From Humitalea sp038249305 (GTDB lineage: Bacteria; Pseudomonadota; Alphaproteobacteria; Acetobacterales; Acetobacteraceae), in NCBI GenBank assembly GCA_038249305.1, contig JBBRWI010000133.1:1-10681 (forward strand): a DNA stretch of 10,681 nt, read 5' to 3'. This document shows positions 5,352-10,681 of the stretch, piece after piece. The notes under the pieces were generated by a model that saw only the letters and a program-made list of their open reading frames with translations, was not told where the DNA came from and ran no database searches. Both the position numbers and the translations under genes were made by a program. Position 1 is the stretch's first letter; the number at the start of each line of letters is the position of its first letter.

Positions 5352-6854
5352 TCAAGCGGCGGCGCGGCGCGACAGCACGCGTTCGCGCCAGATCGGCACG
5401 ACAACAGAAATGATCAGCAGCACCCACAGCACATTGGCGATGGGCGAGGAGAACAGCACCATGATGTCGCCCTGGCCGATGCGCAGCGAACGCAGCAGGT
5501 AACGCTCGAAGATGGGGCCGAGCAGCACGCCGATCAGGATTGAGGTGACATGGTAGTTGGTTTTTACCGCGATGTAGCCGATCACGCCGAAACCCAGCGC
5601 CAGCGCCATGTCAAAAATGTACTCGCGATCCGCGAAGGCGCCGACCACCGTCAGCCCCAGAATCAGCGGCACGATGATATGCACCGGCACGCTGACGACT
5701 TTGGACGCATAGCGCGCCATCGGCAGGATCAGCGGAATCATCATCAGGTAGGCGACCGTCATCATGACGAAAACGCCATAGGCGATTTGCGGCTGTTCCT
5801 GAAACAGGCGTGGCCCTACCACGATGCCTTGATATTGCAGCACGATCATCATCACCGCCGCAGTGGAGCCGCCGGGCACGCCGATCGCCATGGTCGGCAC
5901 CAGCGTGCCGGAGGTGACACCGTTGTTCGCACTCTCGGGCGCGATCACGCCCGGCGGGAAGCCTGTGCCGTAGAGCTCCGGCGTCTTCGAGAATAGGCGC
6001 GACTGCTGGTAGGCAACGAAGCTCGCGATATAGGCGCCGGCACCCGGGATCACGCCGACAACCAGGCCGAGGAAGGCAGTCCAAACGATCTGCCACCAGT
6101 ATTTCACGCACATGCGTAGGCCGTCGAGCGTGTCCGCCCATTGCGGTCGCTGCTCAACGGCGGGCTTGGTGGTGTCGAATTTATCCTCAAGCATGATCAG
6201 GCATTCGCTGACAGCGAACAATCCGATCAACACAGGCACCAGCGGCAGCCCGTCATACAGCTCGAGCAGCCCGAAAGTGGCGCGCGGCGTGGAGAAGACC
6301 TGATCGGTGCCGATGGCGCCGAGCATGAGGCCGAACATGCCGCCGATCAGCCCCTTCAGCATGTCCTTCGCCGCAAGCACGGCGATCAGCGTGAGCCCGA
6401 ACAGGATGATCACCACCATCTCGACGGAGCGCAGCAGCAGCCCGACCTGCGCTAGATAGGGCAGCACCGCCAGGACCGCGACCGAGGTGATCAGGCCACC
6501 GGCCACGGAGGCGACGAAGGACAGCACCAGCGCCTGCTGCGCCTGGCCGTTTTTGGTCATCTGGTAGCCATCGATGCAGGTAGCCGCCGCACCACCGCTG
6601 CCCGGAATGTTCACGAGAATCGCCGGAATGCCGCCCGACAGATGGTTCGCGCAATACAGTGAGATCATGAAGGCGAGCGCCGGCTCGATATTCACCGCCA
6701 AGGTCACCGGCAACAGGATGATCAGCGTGTTCTGCGGCGAGAAGCCGGGCAGCACGCCGACGACGAGTCCGAGCGCGATGCCCGGGATGATCGCCCACCA
6801 CAGACTAAAGGCACGCCCAAACAGATCGATGATGGTACCGAGGTCGAGTTCCAT
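5352..6854 (-). CDS. tctA: Tripartite tricarboxylate transporter large membrane subunit TctA
   Basis: The 500-residue, strongly hydrophobic product has about ten to twelve membrane segments and the two symmetric motifs of the TctA family (PF01970): GVLPGFSPQNT at 33-43 and GVIPGAGAYIASF in the second half. Also seen are SGGIPAILVNIPGSGG, DGYQMTKNG, APESANNGVTSGTLVPTM and IGVPGGSTAAVM. It is the sodium- or proton-coupled channel subunit that moves the carboxylate handed over by TctC across the inner membrane. The ATG at 6854 overlaps the tctB stop by one base (TGATG), implying translational coupling. GFSPQNT departs from the common GLGPANG form of the first motif and may reflect an unusual substrate. 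The C-terminus RERVLSRRAAA is basic and cytoplasmic. Substrate unknown. Confidence 0.95.
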   Translation of the reverse strand: MELDLGTIIDLFGRAFSLWWAIIPGIALGLVVGVLPGFSPQNTLIILLPVTLAVNIEPALAFMISLYCANHLSGGIPAILVNIPGSGGAAATCIDGYQMTKNGQAQQALVLSFVASVAGGLITSVAVLAVLPYLAQVGLLLRSVEMVVIILFGLTLIAVLAAKDMLKGLIGGMFGLMLGAIGTDQVFSTPRATFGLLELYDGLPLVPVLIGLFAVSECLIMLEDKFDTTKPAVEQRPQWADTLDGLRMCVKYWWQIVWTAFLGLVVGVIPGAGAYIASFVAYQQSRLFSKTPELYGTGFPPGVIAPESANNGVTSGTLVPTMAIGVPGGSTAAVMMIVLQYQGIVVGPRLFQEQPQIAYGVFVMMTVAYLMMIPLILPMARYASKVVSVPVHIIVPLILGLTVVGAFADREYIFDMALALGFGVIGYIAVKTNYHVTSILIGVLLGPIFERYLLRSLRIGQGDIMVLFSSPIANVLWVLLIISVVVPIWRERVLSRRAAA

Positions 6855-7372
6855 CAGTCAGCGCCGCCAAGGCCGAGCAACACGGCCATCGCCCGCTCGA
6901 AATAGCCGGCCGGAAAGCGTGTGCCGAGCCCGACAACAAGCGATGCCCAGACGAGTAGGGGTGTGATCAGCGACACACCGATCAGCGTCGGCCAGTGCCG
7001 CGCGCCCAGCACCCACATGCAGGCGAAGAGCATCAGGGTCAGTGCGATAGTGGTTCCGAGCAGGGGCAGCGCGAACAGAAAGGCGACACACAGGCCAAGC
7101 AGCGCGAGCCGCACCCGGTCGGTCTTCGCATCGCCGCCAAGTGTCGCGCGAAGGCTGACCTGGCCGCGCGCCATTTGCAGGCCGATGCGAAGCACCAGCA
7201 ACGCCACCAGCACCAGAAGAATGAAGCCGATGACGACGCCATTCGCCTTGGCCTCCCACGCCAGTTCCTCGACCGTCCAGAAATAATAGACGGTGAAGCC
7301 AACGGCGAGCGTAGGGATGATCAGTTCCTGTCCGACCGGCTTCGGCACGCTCCCCTGCTTCTGCCGCGCCAT
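6854..7372 (-). CDS. tctB: Tripartite tricarboxylate transporter small membrane subunit TctB
   Basis: The 172-residue product has five likely membrane segments, at about residues 17-33, 45-65, 86-103, 107-123 and 129-149, with a charged loop near 79-88 (GGDAKTDRVR). TctB sequences are poorly conserved, so length, topology and position between tctC and tctA carry the call. TctB partners TctA in the membrane and is needed for transport, though its precise role is unclear in the family. The ATG at 7372 overlaps the tctC stop as TGATG; a TTG just before it at 7375 is a less likely start. The gene ends in the same TGATG arrangement with tctA. Confidence 0.9.
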   Translation of the reverse strand: MARQKQGSVPKPVGQELIIPTLAVGFTVYYFWTVEELAWEAKANGVVIGFILLVLVALLVLRIGLQMARGQVSLRATLGGDAKTDRVRLALLGLCVAFLFALPLLGTTIALTLMLFACMWVLGARHWPTLIGVSLITPLLVWASLVVGLGTRFPAGYFERAMAVLLGLGGAD

Positions 7373-8373
7373 CAACGTTGCGCGGATAATTGCTGGCGGT
7401 AGCGGTTGGCGAGCTCAATCATGCCCAACGCGTATTCGGTGCAGAGCGCGCGGTTGCCGAAACGCACCGTCTCGTCCGGCTGGCCGGCGCGGGCCAGGGC
7501 GGCGCGGAAATCCTGGTCGTTGAAGACCTTCGCGGCCGTTTCTTCGAGCATGCGAAAGCGATCCGGAAAGCGCTCGATCGCCTTCGTATGGATCGCCCAG
7601 GAACGCGAGGAGTAAAGGTCGGGGATGGTGGTGCCGAACACCTGGTTGATGGTGGGCGCATTTTGCGTGAGCCGCGCCACCACGTTCTCACGCGCAAAGA
7701 CCGAGAGCACCTTGAGCCGCCCCGCCTGCGCCGTCAGGCCGGAGACCGGCAGCGCGCCGACCTCGGCCTCACCGCTCATCACAGCCACCATGGTTGGACT
7801 ACCGCCGCCATAGGGGATCAGGTTGAAGCGTGCTCCCTGCGATTCGCCCAGCGCCAGCATGCCGATCGACGCCGGGTGCGGGATGCGGCTGACGGCCACG
7901 TTCAGCGGCCGGCGCTTCGCTTCAGCAACGATATCTTCGACCCGGGTGAAGGGAGAGCCTTCCTTCACAAAGACCGCCGAATCGTCGATGTCGATGCGAC
8001 AGAAATACGAAATGTCATCGGGAAACTTGAAGCGGGGGCGTTGCAGCGTATACATGATCATCTCCGGCCCCATATTGCCGAAGAGCAGATTATAGGCATC
8101 CGGCTCACGCCGAGCGGTGAAAAGCTCGTAGCCCACCTGCCCGGCGGCGCCTGGGAAGAATTCGTATTCGAACTGGCGTCCGCCAAGCAGCTTCGACCAG
8201 CCATCGTCGAAACTCCGCGCAAGGCGATCCGCACCTCCGCCCTGGCCCGTGGGAATCACCACTCGGAAGTTGCGCGTTGGGAAGGTCGCCTGCGCCTGGG
8301 CCATCTGCGGCGAGAGCGCGGCACCGGCCAGTCCGGCCAAAGCCATCCGGCGCGTCATGATGGGATGCTGCAT
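7372..8373 (-). CDS. tctC: Periplasmic solute-binding protein TctC (Bug family)
   Basis: The 333-residue product starts with a Tat-like signal, TRRMALAGLAGAAL, followed by an Ala-rich cleavage region ending AQAQA near residue 29. The mature part follows the Bug/TctC pattern: FPTRNFRVVIPTGQGGGADRL at its N-terminus, an FFPGAAGQVGYEL segment, then PYGGGSPTMVAVMSGEAEVG. In this family the two lobes close over a carboxylate through main-chain groups and ordered water. The usual N-terminal GGGTD signature reads GGGAD. The binding site GGGAGG (complement of 8382-8387) sits 8 nt ahead of the ATG at 8373 and favours this start over the in-frame ATG at 8409. It lies 32 nt after the hydrolase gene and is coupled to tctB. 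The ligand cannot be predicted. Confidence 0.93.
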   Translation of the reverse strand: MQHPIMTRRMALAGLAGAALSPQMAQAQATFPTRNFRVVIPTGQGGGADRLARSFDDGWSKLLGGRQFEYEFFPGAAGQVGYELFTARREPDAYNLLFGNMGPEMIMYTLQRPRFKFPDDISYFCRIDIDDSAVFVKEGSPFTRVEDIVAEAKRRPLNVAVSRIPHPASIGMLALGESQGARFNLIPYGGGSPTMVAVMSGEAEVGALPVSGLTAQAGRLKVLSVFARENVVARLTQNAPTINQVFGTTIPDLYSSRSWAIHTKAIERFPDRFRMLEETAAKVFNDQDFRAALARAGQPDETVRFGNRALCTEYALGMIELANRYRQQLSAQR

Positions 8374-8405
8374 TATCTTTTCCTCCCGGTTCACTGGTAT
8401 CCGTG

Positions 8406-9335
8406 TCACGCGTCAGGCGCGCTGCCCAGGTAGATCGGCGCGGGCTGCGCAAAGAAGTTTGCCAACATGTGCAGCATGGTGTGCCGATTTTTCTGTTGCA
8501 GGGAGGCGTGTGAGATCCCCTGCATGACGGCGAATTGCTTGTCGGGGTGCGGCAGCTTGGCGAAAAAAGCCAGAAGGTCCTCAAGGCTCGCGATGCCGTC
8601 ATACTCGCCGCGCAGGATCAGCGTCGGGCAGCGAATGTCTTCCGGCTGCAACACGGGGAGATGGTTGCACATGTCGATATAAGTGCCGATCGGCACGCTG
8701 TCATCCAGCGCGAGGATCGCATCCGCGAAGGCCTCGACCAGGCGTTCATCGCCCGTGCCGGGATGATCGCGCGTGAAGATGGAGCGCACGAAAGCGCGAT
8801 CGATCGGCCGGCGCAGGCCGCCAGCGATGTAGCCCGGCAGCTTCATCCTGCGCTCCGCCAAAGTCGGACTGCCTGCGCCGGTCCAGACGAAGGCATCGAG
8901 CACAAGGCGCGCCACACGTTCCGGGTGCCGCGTGGCGAAAAGCGCCGCCCGCAATGCGCCGGAGGAGATGCCGTAGACTAGTAGCTTGCGGCCGCCATTC
9001 TGGTACAGGATGTGGCTGCTCGCCGCCTGCAGGTCATCCGCTCCGTTCGAGATGTCGCACGTGATCTCGCGGTGCTTGGAGGAGCGGCCATAGCCCTCCA
9101 TGTCCAAGCACCAGCATTCGTAGCCCTGGCCGACAAAGACATCCATGGCAGAGGTTTCGGGAATGCCTGGCACCTGCAGATCGAAGGTCGGCTGCGAGGC
9201 CATGGAGGAGCCGTGCACAAACAGGATCGAGCCGCGCGGACCGCCGGCACCCTTTCGCCACAGGAACAGACGAACATCGCCCCGCTTGACCCAGTGCTCT
9301 GTGCCGACAATGGCGCTTTCCACGGCCTGATCCAA
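8406..9335 (-). CDS. Alpha/beta hydrolase with a TTG start
   Basis: The 309-residue product is an alpha/beta-hydrolase-fold enzyme with a complete apparent catalytic triad: Ser124 in the nucleophile elbow GISSG, Asp246 in RGEYDG and His276 in GISHAS. FVHGSSM at 39-45 supplies the oxyanion loop. Such enzymes cleave esters, lactones or carbon-carbon bonds; no lid feature narrows it down. There is no signal peptide, so it acts in the cytoplasm. The start must be TTG at 9335 (or GTG at 9323): an in-frame TAG lies 15 nt upstream, and the first ATG would remove the oxyanion loop. AGGGAG lies 8 nt before the TTG. It is the first gene of the transporter operon, which suggests that it acts on the imported compound or a downstream product. 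Confidence 0.92.
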   Translation of the reverse strand: MDQAVESAIVGTEHWVKRGDVRLFLWRKGAGGPRGSILFVHGSSMASQPTFDLQVPGIPETSAMDVFVGQGYECWCLDMEGYGRSSKHREITCDISNGADDLQAASSHILYQNGGRKLLVYGISSGALRAALFATRHPERVARLVLDAFVWTGAGSPTLAERRMKLPGYIAGGLRRPIDRAFVRSIFTRDHPGTGDERLVEAFADAILALDDSVPIGTYIDMCNHLPVLQPEDIRCPTLILRGEYDGIASLEDLLAFFAKLPHPDKQFAVMQGISHASLQQKNRHTMLHMLANFFAQPAPIYLGSAPDA

Positions 9336-9343
9336 CCGTTTTT

Positions 9344-9349
9344 CTCCCT
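9344..9349 (-). promoter_or_regulatory. Ribosome binding site supporting the TTG start of the hydrolase
   Basis: AGGGAG on the minus strand lies 8 nt before TTG 9335. An in-frame TAG codon overlaps its first bases, which rules out any start further upstream. Confidence 0.7.
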
Positions 9350-9871
9350 AATCGACTGGTTATTAGGCTGGTGACATTGCTGCAGGCCGTCAAGCGGGGT
9401 CGGACAGTGGGCGTGGCCCAAAGGGGTGGTTCACAGGATAGCAGTGTCGTGGTTACCTGACCTTGCTAAGTAGGTTTGCCGATGGTGCTCTGCGCAAGCT
9501 CGGGCATCGGGTGATCGGTCGGCGTATTGGTGCCATATTTGCAACCGGCGCGCCCCATTTCCGTCGACCTGACCTCGCCAATCTGCTGGCGGCGTCGTTC
9601 GCCTCCGACGCGCTGACTGCGCCGGCGAGACCTGCAGAGGCCGCCTTTCAGATCGTCGCCGTGCCCACGCCGCTCAACGGCAGGCGCGGCCCCAAGGCCG
9701 GTCTTCTACCGCGGGCTGTAGATGTGCTTGCTCGTCCAGTGGCTGGGAGCGTCGGGCCGACATTACGGTCTACGTCAACCGTCTGCCAGAACCTGACTCA
9801 CGCCCAGACTTCACCGTGGCGCTTGGGTGCCACCACCGGTGGACTCGACCATGACGGACCAGTATGGCGTC

Positions 9872-9879
9872 GAGGGAGG
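9872..9879 (+). promoter_or_regulatory. Ribosome binding site for the GTG start of bphO
   Basis: GAGGGAGG, a near-perfect Shine-Dalgarno sequence, ends 4 nt before an in-frame GTG at 9884. The nearest in-frame ATG codons (9851 upstream, 9899 downstream) have no comparable site at normal distance. Confidence 0.6.
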
Positions 9880-9883
9880 CTTC

Positions 9884-10522
9884 GTGCGAACGTATCGAAT
9901 GGCATTGTCATCGGCCGTCGACAAATCTAGCGCGCGGGGAAGTGCAACGAAGAACCCAGTTCTGCGTCGTGCTCTGCGTGAGAAGACTGCAACAATCCAC
10001 GAGCGGTTACACCAACACGACGGCTTTCATGCACTTCAGCTAGGGAAGATCGACCTCAAGGGTTATAGCGACCTTTTGAGACGGCTTTACGGTTTTTACC
10101 TTTCTTACGAGACCGCGGCACAAGCCGCCCCGGAGCGGAGCGACTGGCTTCGACGCGACTTGGCCAGTTTGGGCCTCCCCAACCAGGCCTGGCTGCCAAT
10201 CCCCCTCTGCGAACATATGCCGATGCTCAATACCGCCGAACGGCGCTTGGGCGCATTGTATGTCGTAGAGGGGTCAACACTCGGGGGCCGCGCTCTGGCT
10301 CTCCGTCTTGACGGGATCTGTGGTGTCGGCGTGGCCGACGGCCGACGGTTCTTCCAGGGGCGGGGGGGCGGAACGGGCGAGGCCTGGAGCGGCATCCTGA
10401 ACCGCCTGAATGATTACGACGATGATGAGACGACGCATGCGGCCGTCGTCGATGCCGCACTGGAAACCTTCGCCTGCTTCGAGCAATGGATGACCGGATG
10501 GAATACCGTATCGAATGACTGA
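9884..10522 (+). CDS. bphO: Biliverdin-producing heme oxygenase, partner of a bacteriophytochrome
   Basis: The 212-residue product matches bacterial heme oxygenases in length and pattern. Heme oxygenase opens heme to biliverdin with release of CO and iron. The likely proximal heme ligand is His39 in ATIHERLHQ. GALYVVEGSTLGG at 123-135 is the distal-helix signature, in the form found in BphO proteins. FFQGRGGGTGEAW at 156-168 is also in family order. I chose the GTG at 9884 because of the strong GAGGGAGG site; ATG 9899 would shorten it by five residues and ATG 9851 would extend it by eleven, and none affects the conserved part. Its last 8 nt overlap the start of bphP, so the two are co-translated and biliverdin is made where the phytochrome needs it. 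A run of seven G lies inside the gene at 10362-10368. Confidence 0.92.
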   Translation: MRTYRMALSSAVDKSSARGSATKNPVLRRALREKTATIHERLHQHDGFHALQLGKIDLKGYSDLLRRLYGFYLSYETAAQAAPERSDWLRRDLASLGLPNQAWLPIPLCEHMPMLNTAERRLGALYVVEGSTLGGRALALRLDGICGVGVADGRRFFQGRGGGTGEAWSGILNRLNDYDDDETTHAAVVDAALETFACFEQWMTGWNTVSND

Positions 10523-10681
10523 ACCAGCACACACCGCAGACTTTATAAGTTGCGATCGAGAGCCGATCCATGTTCCAGGCGCAATCCTCCCCCATGGCGC
10601 AATGCTTGTGATGGACCCGACCACGTTGGAGATCCTGCAATGCGCCGGCGATACGCACGGGCTTTTGGGGCTTGGGAACGC
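10515..10681 (+). CDS. bphP: Bacteriophytochrome, N-terminal fragment (cut by the window edge)
   Basis: The frame from ATG 10515 is open to the window end (55 codons) and is too short a visible piece to be called from length alone. It reads DFISCDREPIHVPGAILPHG, which is the start of the PAS domain of bacteriophytochromes. Cys13 is in the position of the cysteine that binds biliverdin covalently, and PIHVPGAIxPHG is the diagnostic motif after it. Where most relatives have Gln (IQPHG) this protein has Leu25. The PAS-GAF-PHY sensor core and an output domain, often a histidine kinase, should follow outside the window. The ATG overlaps the bphO stop by 8 nt (ATGACTGA), implying translational coupling. 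The call is strong; the signalling output is unknown. Confidence 0.93.
   Translation, partial: MTEPAHTADFISCDREPIHVPGAILPHGAMLVMDPTTLEILQCAGDTHGLLGLGN

Larger units (their letters stand above)
9336..9883. other. Divergent spacer without an identifiable gene
   Basis: This 548-bp stretch lies between the divergent hydrolase and bphO genes and should contain both promoters. A plus-strand frame of 155 codons from 9463 begins LSRFADGALRKLGHRVIG if read from its first codon. It runs out of phase into bphO, lacks a clear binding site and matches no family I recognise. Minus-strand frames here are also partly open and no better. The even composition and lack of a recognisable motif suggest decayed coding DNA or chance openness in GC-rich sequence. 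The minus strand has TTGACG (complement of about 9389-9394) and TAATAA about 22 nt on, too widely spaced for a good promoter. Confidence 0.5.

Noticed and set aside
7390..8433. 347-codon plus-strand open frame
   Set aside because: Antisense of tctC, which has a signal peptide, a ribosome binding site and family motifs.
9389..9420. TTGACG and TAATAA as a sigma-70 promoter for the hydrolase operon
   Set aside because: The spacing of about 22 nt is too long for a normal promoter and TAATAA is very close to the start codon.
9463..9930. 155-codon plus-strand frame ahead of bphO as a real gene
   Set aside because: No recognisable domain and no ribosome binding site, and it overlaps the start of bphO out of phase. 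It is described only as part of the spacer.
10362..10368. Run of seven G in bphO as a phase-variation switch
   Set aside because: The run is short, the frame is intact through it with family-like sequence on both sides, and G runs are expected in GC-rich DNA.

Overview
The window is GC-rich DNA from a proteobacterium, most likely an alphaproteobacterium of the Rhodospirillales/Acetobacteraceae or Rhizobiales type. I infer this from the gene content (a TctC/Bug-type transporter, a biliverdin/bacteriophytochrome pair, decayed IS21 and IS630 copies) and codon use. No rRNA or marker gene is present to settle it.

Layout. (1) 1-802, minus strand: the first 27 codons of an unidentified gene run off the left edge. 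Next comes a tandem 28-bp non-coding repeat, then a gene for a small exported protein made almost entirely of five 20-residue Arg/Gly/Asp repeats, then about 190 bp of leader with no gene. (2) 803-2296: a graveyard of insertion sequences. It holds a frameshifted IS630 transposase fragment (minus), an IstB C-terminal tail (minus), an IstA C-terminal tail (plus), and a frameshifted, 3'-truncated istB (plus). None is functional. (3) 2324-9335, minus strand: seven tightly packed genes. Reading in transcription order they are an alpha/beta hydrolase, tctC, tctB, tctA, a LVIVD-repeat beta-propeller protein, a broken periplasmic-binding-protein-like gene and an aldo/keto reductase. Junctions are 32 nt, TGATG, TGATG, 139 nt, GTGA and 14 nt, so this looks like one operon or two adjacent ones. 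(4) 9336-9883: a divergent spacer with no gene I can identify. (5) 9884-10681, plus strand: a heme oxygenase gene (bphO) overlapping by 8 nt the start of a bacteriophytochrome gene (bphP), which is cut by the window edge.

How they may work together. The tct genes form a complete tripartite tricarboxylate transporter: a periplasmic binder and small and large membrane subunits. With a hydrolase ahead of it and an NADPH reductase behind, the cluster looks like an uptake-and-breakdown unit for an unidentified organic acid or ester. The LVIVD protein carries histidines placed repeatedly around its propeller and could be an undescribed metalloenzyme in the pathway. The binding-protein-like gene coupled to it has been inactivated by single-base indels. 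Separately, heme oxygenase would make biliverdin for the phytochrome encoded next to it, giving a red/far-red light sensor.

The items I would look at first are the repeat protein, the histidine pattern of the LVIVD propeller within the transporter operon, and the chimeric IS junctions. I found no CRISPR array, tRNA or rRNA, and no convincing new defence system.
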